64,000 bases of DNA from the NCBI RefSeq assembly GCF_000002235.5, contig NW_022145607.1, forward strand, positions 38,988,029 through 39,052,028. Direction: 5' to 3'. Shown here piece after piece: positions 46,268-57,600 of the stretch. This DNA comes from Strongylocentrotus purpuratus. Its lineage: Eukaryota; Echinodermata; Echinoidea; Camarodonta; Strongylocentrotidae. How positions within the stretch are numbered: position 1 is the stretch's first letter; each line of letters starts with the position of its first letter. A program made the translations under genes and the position numbers. Under the pieces are notes generated by a model that was given only the letters and a program-made list of their open reading frames with translations, was not told the DNA's origin and did not search any database.

Positions 46268-48011
46268 ACCATGACAGCAACAATTTTTGCTGCTATCACT
46301 ATTTTAATACGACTTTGTTACCGTGTTCACTCGAGAAAAATGTAATAGCAAATGGATTAAAGCCTTGTTAACAAATGCTGATCGGCCAATACATACATAT
46401 ATAAGCTCAATTTACATTTCACCTTAATGATTATGAGCCTCTCCAGTATGACAAGGGCCATGTTTCACAAAGACTGATATCGACTAAAGTTAGAATGGAA
46501 CTATGGCAGGCCTGTCATGGCACTGGTTGTTATCACCATCTTTTAGGGACGTGCACACCATGATTACAAATCTAAAGATTTTTATTTTTGTGGATAGTTT
46601 ATTGTTGAAGACAAAAAAAATCATCTGAAGATTTAAATTTTTCGCGCATTTTTCTTCTAATTTTATATCTGGTTCAAGATTAAATATGTTATAGGGCATA
46701 ATCAAGTTTCCTTCCAAGGTATATAATCAAAGTCATTTTTTTTTTCTTCCACACGATATAAATGAAGGAAATGTCAACTCCGGAGATTTGTGACAACGAT
46801 TTACTCGTCCCTTGAGAGACAAATTGCGGGAGCAACCAACGGCATGAAAGGCCTGCCATGGTTCAAGAATTGTGTTCCTATGAGTACTGCAGGAGACATA
46901 TTTTGTTATAATATATATTAATCGTCGTCATCGCTATGCCGAGTTATTCATTGACGATAGTGTATCTGAACCCTGTCGTCAGGGACTGGGGGGGGGCATG
47001 ACACCGTGACAAGTAAATAGGACACTCTGCTCTTCATGTCTTTTGTGCAGAGGCGACGCTCGGTGGTGGGGGGGACACAGTAATTCCAACAAAAACAAAC
47101 AAATTAAACGTGAAAAACTAGAGAAAAGAAGAAAAACAGAGAGAAAGGGAGAGTTGTGAAATAACATGAAGAGAAAATAATTTAGCTCTCCCCAATCCTT
47201 CCATTGTAACGGTATATATCATGAAAAAACAGAGAGAAATGGAGAGTTGTGAAATAACATGAAGAGAAAATAATTTAGCTCTCCCCAATCCTTCCATTGT
47301 AACGGTAATTTATATCATGCTCTCGCAATTCATTATCCTCATATTTCCATTGCCCGGGGACCTAGACCTACGCTTCGCATCTGTCCTATGAAAAGTATCA
47401 AAATCTGACGCCCCCCCCCCCCCCACCTGCTCCAACCCCTACCAAATATAGGCCTACATTGAGCTCAAATTGTTAAATACAGTACGTGGGCTGTAACCTC
47501 CGACAATAGCTTAGATATAAAAATTATCATTCAGCGATTCTTCTGCAGGCATTCATTGATTCCACTTGTGTATAAACAGCGTTCATAATAGGTCCATGTT
47601 GTGATATTTGTGGACTTTAACAACCATTGTTAAGACCTGACCTTTGTGATTATGAAAATATGTTATGAATAAAATAAGTAAATATGTTCCGGGTTGTCTT
47701 GTGCATGTGACTGGGGAATACCAGCGCACCGCTAACGTATTTGCACAATGGCACATCCACCACTGCTTTATGATGTAAATGTACGAGAAGTATACGAATT
47801 ACAGTTGCGGCGGGGAATCCCCACACAATTTTGTATAATATATACTCATGTTACTGTAGTTATTCTCAGAGCCAGTGTCAGTTAGCGACTAGAGTTGTGT
47901 TCTTACAAGTCATGCGGTGTTGCCTTAAATTGGAGGCCTTTAGACGGAATCGTTGATAATTAGCCTATTAGAGACCAAATCACATTTCTAGTTTTGATCG
48001 AAAATCACAGG
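46268..48011. other. Intergenic sequence upstream of the TRIM gene
   Basis: No gene is seen. It contains short G/C runs (46987-46996, 47410-47424) and the tandem duplication below. A TATA-like gtataatatata near 47832, about 180 bp before the TRIM ATG, is a possible core promoter. An in-frame TAG at 47961 closes the TRIM frame upstream. Confidence 0.4.
47131..47318. repeat. Two-copy tandem duplication of about 92 bp
   Basis: gagttgtgaaataacatgaa, gagaaaataatttagctctc and cccaatccttccattgtaac occur in both 47131-47221 and 47222-47318 with only a few differences, suggesting recent duplication. Confidence 0.92.
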
Positions 48012-49710
48012 ATGGCTGCAGCAAAATCTGTTGAAAAACTTGAGAAGGAGCTGTGTTGTGCGGTCTGTATGCAGGTCCTTACCAGCCCAAGGCATCTCTC
48101 TTCATGTGATCATACATTCTGCGAGAAGTGCTTGGAAATGGTCATTTCTTCAGAAGGAGAAGCAAACTCGCGCTTGAAATGTCCGATGTGCCGGAAAACA
48201 TCGACTCTACCGGGAAAAGGTGTGTCAGGTCTCAAGTCTGACCCGCTCACATGTGGAATCCTTGAAGTCCTGAAGACCAAACTGGACTCGAGTAAAAAAG
48301 GATGTGATAGCTGTGGGGATACTGAAACTCCACTGATAACCTACTGTAGAGATTGCTTTGAATTTATCTGCCAATCGTGTACCGAGTCCCACGAAAGGAT
48401 GAAGCTCAAGTATACGAACCATCGCACTGTCCTGCTCTCGGACATCAACAACGGGAAGGTGAAGGTTAGCCCTTTGGAGGATTCTGAAAAGAGGAACCCA
48501 TCCAAGTGTGCAGAACACTGGGAGTTGATGAGCTACTACTGCAAAACCTGCAAACTTCGCATATGCAGAGACTGCGTTGTTCTAGAACACAATGGGCACG
48601 ACTGTACAACGTTGCGGCACATTTTCAATGAAATGCAAAAAGAGATAGGACGTCTTCGGGATAGGTGTCAGCAGCAGAAGGAGGAGATGGAATGGAGCAT
48701 GAATAAGGTCGAGAAGAAAGAGCGAGCCGGTGCAGCCAAAACATTCCAAGAGATGCGAGAAAGCACTGCTGCTGCCACGCTTGCAGCCATGTCGTATCTA
48801 AAAGAGGCAGAAGAACAGCTTCTCGCAAAAGTAGGCAAGCTCGAGAGGGCATTCAAAAGAAATGTAAAGCTCAGCAGAGACCACGTTTCAGGGATTACAG
48901 ACAATATCGAGCGTGTGGTATCACAAGCAGACAGTATCTTAGTAACAAATGAAGCACCTGAGTTTAGTGCTCTACCCGATGACCTCATCAAGAAAATGGA
49001 GGAACTTTTAGCAAAGGAATCCAAAGTGGCGGCTGTAGATGACATCTTAGCTCTGAAAGGTACGTCAATACAAAGCCATCATCTTTCACTGACAATGTCC
49101 TCCTATGCTGATGTTGTGTTATCTGGAGTTTGGCAAGTAAAGTCCACTCTTAAACTTGACTCCAAGTCTTCTGCCTCCCGCGTTTTCTGTAACAACAGTC
49201 ATGTCATCTTGCAAACCAGAGGAAACGTGTACAAAAGACCTCTTGATGGCCAGGGATCTGGATGGAATGACAAACTTCTTAGTGTCCAGAACAACCAGTC
49301 TGTCGCAGAAGTGGCAGTTTCGTTTCAAGACCAGGTGATGTATATATCATTTCGAGACAATCTCGAATTGGGAATACGTATGGTACAGCTGTCTGAAATC
49401 AACGGCAGAAATGGTAACTACTCTTCTTTCGAGAATATGAAGTCAGTAACTCCATCTTCTTGGTCCACTGACACAGAAATGATGACGACGGATTGCAAAG
49501 GACGGATTATCTATGTAGGTAACCAGATGGGACAGACACCACCATTCTCGACACTTTCCAAATCACCACCTGATAAGATCCAGAGAACAGCCAATTCAGC
49601 AGGTGCAACTTTCACCGGATATCAAGCGTCAGCTGTCCCTGTCCAGACGTCCTATATGTCGACCTGTTTAACTGGAAGTCCGACACTGACCATGGGCATT
49701 CCAGGATCAG
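48012..49710 (+). CDS. TRIM exon 1
   Basis: It encodes the RING, both B-boxes, the coiled coil and the start of the C-terminal region. The donor is ggatcag|gtaaga, phase 1. Reading through the donor would add about 42 unrelated residues before a stop at 49836, so a retained-intron isoform is conceivable but unsupported. Confidence 0.92.
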
Positions 49711-51056
49711 GTAAGAAATATATTTGTAAAGATAAAGACGAGTACATGCAATTGCAATGTAAAAAAAACTGTGTGGAAGTGTTTGGAAAGCTAGATCATG
49801 TGGTTTACATATGTATTAGTTTGGAATCATCAAAATGATACGGGGGGGGGGTAGTGAGCACTAATTTTTTTTCCCAGACAATTTGAAAATCGCATCCCTT
49901 CCCCTTCCCCCATGAGCACCAGGGGAGGGGGCCCGTCTTTAAAAAAATTTAAAAAGGTAAATTTAACGTGTTTTTACCTGTTATTCCCCAGGGGTGCCCC
50001 CCCCCCCCCTCTTGATCCGCCTTTTGTTATGAAGTGTTTTAACATGAATACTAAAATGTTACATTTTATGAGATCAAAGACCGGCAAACATTTCAGATCA
50101 TAAAACAAGGGAGCACTTAAAGTCATATAGTTAGAATCATTGATGACACAAACAGCACATTTTTGAAAAATATGAAGTTTATAATAATAATAATAATAAT
50201 AATAATAGTAATAATAGTAAACATTTATGATGCGCCATGTCTATAAAAAAATGACACTCCTGGCGAATAAAATATGTCTTGTAAGTATTACCCCATGTAA
50301 CATTAATTTGAGAAACAGAAAGGGCTATAGTTTTTTAACAATACGTGAAATTTTTATCGTTAAAGTTAGTAAATCCTAAATAAAAGTAATTTTGTTTTTC
50401 GTACTGTCCATTTATCATTTTAAGGCTTGTCGTCACCTGATGTGCGAAAGAAAGTTCTAGGAACCGGAAGGAAAACGTCAACGTCGATAACGACAACAGA
50501 ACAGAAGACACATTTCGCCGGAAAAAACGCCTTTTCATTCCAATCCGCAACAGTATACCGACATCGACCCAATAAACATGAGTTTCAGAGATCATATCAT
50601 GATCCACAAAGTGATAGCTTCGAAGTTCCTTTCGGGGTTGCAAGCGTTGCTGCGGCGAAGACTGGTCAGCTGGCGTTTCTTCGAGAGGACAAGAAAGGCG
50701 TCATCATCACTGATGAAGACGGTAGAATCCAGCATGAAATCAAGGAACCTGGCAGGATGTACTTGTCCATCTCCTGCACAGAGAGTGACGCCCTCTACGT
50801 TCTATCCTCCTCCTGTGGAAGTCGCACCTTCACGCTCACCAAGCATTCTTTGGATGATGGTGGTCTCCTCGAGTACGTCATCGATCAGCTCGACGCGTCC
50901 GATGGCGTTACAGTTGATGAAAGGCAGATCATGAGCAATTACGGCAATGACCGAGTTATCGTGATTGTCGGAAAGGAAATTCGGATCTATTCGAGAAAGG
51001 AGTGGAGAGTTATTGATGATTATGATAATTACCTGTCTGATGACAGCGACCTGTAG
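48012..51056 (+). CDS. TRIM-type RING/B-box/coiled-coil protein (two exons)
   Basis: Exon 1 is 48012-49710 and exon 2 is 50425-51056. Joined in phase 1 they encode 776 residues. The first in-frame ATG (48012, context AGGATGG) follows an in-frame TAG at 47961. The RING finger (C16, C19, C32, H34, C37, C40, C57, C60) would give E3 ubiquitin-ligase activity. B-box 1 spans about 98-137 (CDSC...YCRDC...CQSC...H) and B-box 2 about 166-196 (CAEH...YYCKTC...CRDC...HNGH). A Glu/Lys-rich coiled coil follows at about 203-300. The rest, about 340-776, has short strand-like repeats (VAVSFQDQVMYISF, VAAAKTGQLAFLRE, VIITDEDGRIQHEI) that suggest a beta-propeller-like C-terminus, but no SPRY domain and no clear NHL repeat is recognised. 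TRIM proteins act in the cytoplasm in innate immunity, RNA regulation or development. The role here is unknown. Confidence 0.92.
50425..51056 (+). CDS. TRIM exon 2
   Basis: The acceptor is cattttaag|GCTTG. It continues as GLSSPDVRKKVLGTGRK and ends with an acidic tail DDYDNYLSDDSDL and TAG. The intron contains G/C runs and an (ATA)n tract (about 50182-50216). Confidence 0.9.
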
Positions 51057-51222
51057 GATTTACAATTGAATACACAATATGGCCTCAAGAAGTGCTGATG
51101 AAATCATTTGAGCAAAGTAAACTGTGTGAACTTGACCAAAGCAATTGACCACTATAAAAGATGTTTTTATAGCACATTTGATTGTAAGAACCAGTTCGCA
51201 GAAACAATCTACGTATGAGCAG

Positions 51223-51228
51223 AATAAA
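51223..51228 (+). terminator. TRIM polyadenylation signal
   Basis: AATAAA 167 nt after the TRIM stop (gcagaataaagatt), the first canonical signal downstream. Confidence 0.6.
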
Positions 51229-53752
51229 GATTATTTGTACCAAAATTGTAAACACCAACTACTGGATACGTGCTCATGAAGGTTATAAAATCATTATGTA
51301 TTTATGCACTGACGGTACGTTATATGTATTCAAGAGGGAGCAAACAAAAGCTGGTCATGAAGAACCTCCATCACTTTGACAGTGATTGTTATAAAATGCT
51401 CAAAGGGAAATCTCAATGTTTAAAAAGTCTGTAGATATTTGGTGTCGAATTTGTACTAGGTGCTGAATACGAAATGATAATATTAAATTATATTATAGAA
51501 AAATGTATTAACAAATCTATGAACATGCATTTTTAACATTTTGTTAAACCACAATTACTATATAGATATCAAATAATAAATCAAACATATCCAAAATGTC
51601 AAATATCTTGTTAAAATACATAATTCCAAATGTTTATACAATTATACCGTGAACATCTGTATAACACATAAATATTGCATCGAAATATTTCGAGGCAGAT
51701 TAGATGTGATTAGAAATGAAAAGATTGAATTATTGTGGACTAGCTATATTGTTTCCCAACTGGAAAGACAAAAAGTTTAAACAATCTGACAAAATGAGTG
51801 TTATAGAGAGGAACACTGCCATTTTTGTTCAAAGTAATTTACAAAGTTAATTTATTCTAAATAATATTAACTGATGCTGTACTTAGAGAGGCAGCAAATT
51901 ACCCAATTGCCCTATGAGAGTTGTGCTGGTTCCGCACACTGACAAATTGTATGTTTCAAAAGCAAAAAATAGCAATAGCCCAGTGGCAAAGCAGTGGTCT
52001 CGTAACACGGAGGTTCCGGGGTTGAAGCCAAGTCGATGCTAATGCCCTTTGGTAAAGCCTTGGGTAAGGTATTAATTCTCATTACCAAGTCGAAAAGATC
52101 TTAAAGCCGTTTTCTAGCCTAGTAGTTTAATGGTTAAACGTCAGTCCTTATTGTATGATTATGGGATTTTGTTGACGTTTCACAATTTTCACTCATACAC
52201 TATCTTCTTTGCTCCTGTCAAGTATCGTTGTATGATAATGGCAGTGTGCTGTCCGTTTGGGGTTGGTCACGTGCAAACGTGTTCGTATTAACACAGAGTT
52301 AGCGCCCATCAGGCTCTTAACAGACGATATTCTAGCTGCTTTGTCACTTTTATATTATATATAACCGTGAAGTGGTTATGGCCACTATATTGTATTGAAC
52401 TGACATCTTTTATTCCACTTATATATGCATTGGTTCCATTATCACTGTCATATTATAATGTTTGCAGAATAGTGGTACATGTACCATATAACCATTTGCT
52501 TATATCCAGGAAATGGATTCAAGATTCCAACCTCATTACATAATACTCATCGTACATATTATGTGTGAATAGACCTGTATATACTCAGGTTTGTTCCTAC
52601 ATGCATGTTTTAAACTGGTCATAATTCATGTCAAATTAATTAATCCTGTTTTACTAAGTATGTTACGAGTACTAGGACAATTACAAAACTTTAAACCCTA
52701 TTCACTTATACCCCTCCCAGATATATTCCCAGTGGCAATACCCCTCTTACAATTGTTTATAGTTATCTACTTTTAAACATATTATATTTTTAATGTTTTG
52801 TTTTATAAATACAAAATTTCTTGTTCTTCCTCCTCTTATAAGTGCTTAATTGTTTCAATATTTGTATCGTGTTTGTATGTTATTCATTCAATTATGTTTT
52901 GTGTTCATTGTAACTTTTATTGGAAAAAAATCAAATAACATGCTTTATATGCAGGACTGATACTCTATCATTTCATGATTGTAATGCTTCTTTAATAAGC
53001 GAAAAACAACTGTCATGTAAATGTAAATTTCAGGCTGTATACACACTTAATTTGCTATTCATAATTATGTTGAATCATAATGATCTCTGTGCAACAGGTC
53101 AAAATGATGAATATACTCCAAACTCTGAGTTACTCAATGAAATTAGTGGTTTACAAGTCTGTTTTATAATGATGACGAAAAACTATTTTGTACCATAAAA
53201 TTGTATAAATTGTAATTATTACTCAGAGGATGAATATTCGAATAACTTCCAAAATGTTAATAAAAACAATTAAAAAAATATATTTGCAGTCAATTGTTTG
53301 CATGAAATGAACCAAAAGATATAAACGTTATGAATTTGTGAAGGTTATAATCTCCAGATACGTATGGAAACTCCGAATTGGCTGAATCGGTAATGTCACT
53401 GCAAATGGTGAAATGCTGGACCACTTTCCCTCTTGTACCAACACAACAAAAAGGTATAAAAATTTTTGTTTTTTCAAAATGTTTGGATCGGCAAGGAATA
53501 GTCTCCTAGGACCTATCATGATATCATATACACTGTTATAATATCATACTATAACTACCTATAATATATTTTGAGTAGCTCCCCAAGGAGGAAGGCACTT
53601 TATGAGAGAAAAACGGAAATCAATGATATTTTTGTACACGACGAAAGGGGTAGTTGTCCATGACTTCATCACATTCCACTGACAACATTTCCTATTTTAG
53701 ATTTTCATGGCTATATCGTGATCTTATATGAAAATTTATACAGCGCAGCTAC

Positions 53753-53753
<1 letters not shown>
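51229..53753. other. Intergenic AT-rich sequence
   Basis: Apart from the SINE-like stretch at 51960-52410, no gene or clear element is seen. Short frames here have no recognisable domains. Confidence 0.4.
51960..52410 (+). repeat. Probable tRNA-derived SINE
   Basis: A tRNA-like head with an A-box-like stretch (agtggcaaagcagtgg) and a B-box-like stretch (ggggttgaagcc, spaced about 35 bp) lies at about 51978-52030. A longer unrelated body follows, ending near tatattatatataaccgtg. Both boxes have changes from consensus, so it is probably an old copy. Confidence 0.5.
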
Positions 53754-53754
<1 letters not shown>

Positions 53755-53783
<29 letters not shown>

Positions 53784-56700
53784 TATTTATAAAGCGCAAC
53801 ATATCCATCTCTAGAGATGCTCAAGGCGCATACAAATAATTTAAATTAATATTTAACATACTTAAGATTAAAGAAATATTAAATGTTAACTTGCATTAGA
53901 TCATACAACTTCATGGTGCCATGCAAGGTACATACAATGTGGCACAGTGCGATTGTTTTGCATGCATTGTATAAAAAGAACATTGAAATTTAACAATATG
54001 CATTGAGCATCAGGTGAGTTTTAAGCCCAGTTTTGAAAGTAGAGAGAGTGTTGGCCGTCTGAATAGAGAAAGGTAACTTATTCCACAAAGAAGGAGCTGC
54101 TGATGCAAATGCTCTATCCCCCCAATTTCTTTTGGTACGTATTTCTTTAAGTCTAATATTATGTGATGAACGTAAACCAGAACGACCTGCAGAGTGGGGT
54201 GATAGAAGGGATGAAATATATTCTGGAGCTAGATCATTTAGTGCACGATAGGTTAAGAGTAGAATTTTATATATCACACGCTGTTGAACAGGGAGCCAGT
54301 GCAGAGATTTCAAGATAGGAGTGATATGTGATGATATTCTGGTGTTAGTTACAAGGCGAGCAGCAGCATTCTGAACTTTTTGCAATCGGTTAATTTGGTT
54401 GGCAGGTAGTCGAAAGAGTAATGAATTGCAATTATCAAGGTGCGAAGTAACAAAAGCATGTACTAACTGTTGGGTGGATTGAGGTGAAAGATATTGCCTA
54501 ATTGCACGGATATTACGTAGATTACAATTGGCCAGTTTAACACAATTTGAAATATGGGTTTCGAGTGACATGGCAGAATCAAATATTACACCAAGATTCC
54601 TAGCTTGATGTACAGGAGATACAGGGGCAGAACCAACTTGAACATGAGAAACCTTAATTTTACTGAGCTGTCTACTGTTGCCAAGCAAAATGAATTCTGT
54701 TTTTGCATCATTTAGTTTTAAGCGACTCTCAATCATCCAGTTCCTTACATCAGCTATACAGTTTTCAATTTTCTTCACATTTTCATCTATTTCTTTCTGG
54801 ACAGGTTTGCAAATAAAATAAAGCTGTAAGTCATCTGCATACATATGATAATTGATACTGTGTTTTTGAACAATATGCTGTATGGGCAGAGTATAAACAT
54901 TGAACAATTGCGGACCGAGAACAGATCCTTGGGGAACTGAAAAATCTAAACTAACTGAAGCAGAGGTAGCATCACGGATACAAACTTTTTGTGATCTACT
55001 AGAAAGATATGACATAAACCACTTTAATACTATACCATTGAGACCTATTTCCTTTAATCTCTTTAGCAAAATGCAATGATCAACGGTATCAAAAGCACTG
55101 CTGAGATCAAGCAGTACTAAACCAGAGACATTTCCATTATCCATACCAATTAATACATCATTGTTTACCCGTAACAATGCACTTTCCACGCTATGCATCT
55201 CCCTGTATGCTGACTGGTAAGGATTTTGCAAACTCTTATTCTTTAAGTGAGACTGTAGTCTACCGGAAACAACTCTTTCTATTAGCTTGCCTAAGTATTT
55301 TAGATTAGCAATTGGTCTGTAGTTTTTCAAATCTTGTCTGTTAAGAGAGGGTTTTTTCAGAAGGGGTTTTATGAGGGCATGTTGTAAACAATGGGGAAAG
55401 AATCCACACTTTAGAGATTTATTAACTATCTGAGTAATATAAGGAACAAAGTCATTGACAAATTCTTTAATTAGACAAGTTGGTATCGGATCTAAACCAC
55501 AAGAAGACACAGGGGAATTCATGATGATTTTTCTAATTTCAGTACATGTGGCGAGAGTGAATTCTGACATGCCAGTAAAAGGGACAGGAACAATTTCTAA
55601 AAGGGTGTCAGTATTTCTGTAAGAACTTAAATCAGTTAACTCTTCTCGAATACTTTTTATCTTATCTACAAAATAATCACAAAAACGATTAGCAAGATTA
55701 TGATCATTATCAGTGTTGGGATATAATGGATCCTTCTTCCTGTCTAATAACTTATTAATAATTCTAAACAGACGTTTCTGGTCTCCTGAACAATCATCAA
55801 TGGAAGAAGAATAGAACTGTTTCTGTGCTTGGTCTATAAGATGAGACACATGTTGCTTCTGCTCCATGTAGAGAATGCGGTCGGCAGGGATTCTAGAAGA
55901 CCTCCAACGCCGCTCAAGTCTCCGTCGAAGGCGTCTTGCGCTACGAATGTCATCAGTCATCCATGGTGACTGAGGTTTGATAACAATAATTCGAGTCTTC
56001 TTTGGAGCAAGTTTATCAAGTAAACTGTGGAGAGAGTTCTCATACTGTGCAACACATGAATCAACAGTATCATGATTAAAATCGATGGAAGATAACGCAG
56101 CATGGACACCAGTTTGAAACTCCTGACGATCCATTAATTTTAAGTTACGAGTGACAATGGACTTACGAATGGGTTTAGGTTTCCTTAGAAGTAGGTTGCA
56201 CTGGATTGCAAAATGATCTGACAGTCCCGGTAGAATGGCGACATCCGAGAGAACATTTCCTGATTCTCGAGATATGAAAAGATCTAATGTGTGTCCGCAG
56301 CGATGTGTCGATTCCAGAACATGTTGCTTCATCCCATACATAGACAACAGATCACGAAACTGCCTTGCGTTTCTGTTAGTTTCATCATCAACCCAAATAT
56401 TGAAATCTCCTGTGCACAAGACTTCAGAAGAGCCAAGATGGTATGTGTCTAACATCATGCCGAACTCATCAAGGAATATGCCAAATGGTAGGTGACGCCC
56501 TTGGTTATCAGAAACTTCTGGACGATAAACGATGATGAGCCTAACTGAACGGGAGTCACTTGTAACCAGTACATGAAGACATTCAAAGGACCTGTACGGT
56601 GTAACCTGCTGAACAGTTATAGACAAAGATGATTTAAACAAGAGACCGACTCCTCCTCCAGACTTCTTCTCCTCCCTAGGTCTATGTTGAAAGCTGTAAC

Positions 56701-57600
56701 CATCAGGAGTAATTCTGCTAATAACAGCGTTGTCACCATCTCTCAACCACGTTTCACAAATAGCTATTATGTCAAAGTCATTCTCAATAACGAAGTCAGT
56801 GAATGCTGAAATTTTATTCCTGACAGATCTCATGTTTAAGGTACACAGCTTAGTAAAATGAGGAACAGTTTTCACAACAGTCAAGTTTGCTTGAATAATT
56901 TGTCGTTGATTCAAGCAAACTTCACTCTGTGACTGGGCCTGTAGGCCCGTGCGTGGCTGAATAATAACAGGAATGGAGTAATGTTCACAATAAGAAGTCT
57001 TCTTATGACGACTGCCATGCGTTCCCCTTCTGGTTTTCTTTTTACGCTTATAAATTCCAAGATATCTGATGGTCTTAAGTACACAACGAGATATTGGTAA
57101 CTTACAATCTTTCCATTGTAGAAGCTCCATTGAAGTATACTTCACTTTAGGTTTAGAAGAGATCTCAGGGGGACGAACATCGCCAGTTCCAGTGATGTGT
57201 GATGTCGTAGACGGTTGCCTGTCAGGACCGGGATTTGGCTCAATGTCTCCATTTTGTAATAACTCGACCTGAAAGGTGGCATCACAGTTCGAGCTGTAGG
57301 AGACCCTTCTTTGTAGAAACTGCTTTCTAGTGTAAGGTTGCTGAACAAGAGGATGACCAGATGGCTTTCCATTGTAGTGCTTAGGTCCATTCAGGCAAAT
57401 ATGTAGACACACAGCAACCAGCAGGCACAGATGAAAGAATCCCATTGTGTAAAAGTTCTGGTACAGTGCATGTACTTAACACATACAAAGACTTACATTA
57501 TACATAGACAAAATAGTACATGTACTTACAATGTGCAGGCAGCCATAGCTTCTTGCCTTGACTAAGATAGGTAATGTTGCCAAAAATTGTATTAACTTAA
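53755..57600 (-). mobile_element. Apparently intact CR1/L2-type LINE with 2A motif
   Basis: On the - strand: a 5' leader upstream of 57445 (boundary not resolved), a single 1,151-residue frame, about 230 bp of 3' UTR, and the 3' end gcgctttataaatattgtta followed by (TTA)n (53755-53781 on the + strand). No internal stop or frameshift is present, so this copy may be young or active. Confidence 0.88.
53990..57445 (-). CDS. LINE polyprotein: leader, 2A, APE endonuclease, reverse transcriptase
   Basis: 1,151 residues from ATG 57445 to TAA 53990-53992. Residues 1-20 (MGFFHLCLLVAVCLHICLNG) look like a signal peptide or anchor. Residues 56-74 carry ATFQVELLQNGDIEPNPGP, a 2A motif that in related elements makes the ribosome skip the bond between the last Gly and Pro, here G73/P74. 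The endonuclease lies at about 198-425 (NMRSVRNK, CETWLRDGD, YRPEV, GDFNIW, HTLDLF, SDHF). The reverse transcriptase lies at about 690-960 ([38 protein letters not shown] at 869-872). The C-terminal LINE signature is NWGDRAFASAAPSLWNKLP. The protein copies element RNA into genomic DNA by target-primed reverse transcription. No separate ORF1 is seen. Confidence 0.95.
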   Translation of the reverse strand: MGFFHLCLLVAVCLHICLNGPKHYNGKPSGHPLVQQPYTRKQFLQRRVSYSSNCDATFQVELLQNGDIEPNPGPDRQPSTTSHITGTGDVRPPEISSKPKVKYTSMELLQWKDCKLPISRCVLKTIRYLGIYKRKKKTRRGTHGSRHKKTSYCEHYSIPVIIQPRTGLQAQSQSEVCLNQRQIIQANLTVVKTVPHFTKLCTLNMRSVRNKISAFTDFVIENDFDIIAICETWLRDGDNAVISRITPDGYSFQHRPREEKKSGGGVGLLFKSSLSITVQQVTPYRSFECLHVLVTSDSRSVRLIIVYRPEVSDNQGRHLPFGIFLDEFGMMLDTYHLGSSEVLCTGDFNIWVDDETNRNARQFRDLLSMYGMKQHVLESTHRCGHTLDLFISRESGNVLSDVAILPGLSDHFAIQCNLLLRKPKPIRKSIVTRNLKLMDRQEFQTGVHAALSSIDFNHDTVDSCVAQYENSLHSLLDKLAPKKTRIIVIKPQSPWMTDDIRSARRLRRRLERRWRSSRIPADRILYMEQKQHVSHLIDQAQKQFYSSSIDDCSGDQKRLFRIINKLLDRKKDPLYPNTDNDHNLANRFCDYFVDKIKSIREELTDLSSYRNTDTLLEIVPVPFTGMSEFTLATCTEIRKIIMNSPVSSCGLDPIPTCLIKEFVNDFVPYITQIVNKSLKCGFFPHCLQHALIKPLLKKPSLNRQDLKNYRPIANLKYLGKLIERVVSGRLQSHLKNKSLQNPYQSAYREMHSVESALLRVNNDVLIGMDNGNVSGLVLLDLSSAFDTVDHCILLKRLKEIGLNGIVLKWFMSYLSSRSQKVCIRDATSASVSLDFSVPQGSVLGPQLFNVYTLPIQHIVQKHSINYHMYADDLQLYFICKPVQKEIDENVKKIENCIADVRNWMIESRLKLNDAKTEFILLGNSRQLSKIKVSHVQVGSAPVSPVHQARNLGVIFDSAMSLETHISNCVKLANCNLRNIRAIRQYLSPQSTQQLVHAFVTSHLDNCNSLLFRLPANQINRLQKVQNAAARLVTNTRISSHITPILKSLHWLPVQQRVIYKILLLTYRALNDLAPEYISSLLSPHSAGRSGLRSSHNIRLKEIRTKRNWGDRAFASAAPSLWNKLPFSIQTANTLSTFKTGLKTHLMLNAYC

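Noticed and set aside
49711..49838. Longer single-exon TRIM protein reading into the intron
   Set aside because: A good donor (ggatcag|gtaaga) and an in-phase exon 2 continuing the same kind of sequence make splicing the better model. The added tail is unrelated.
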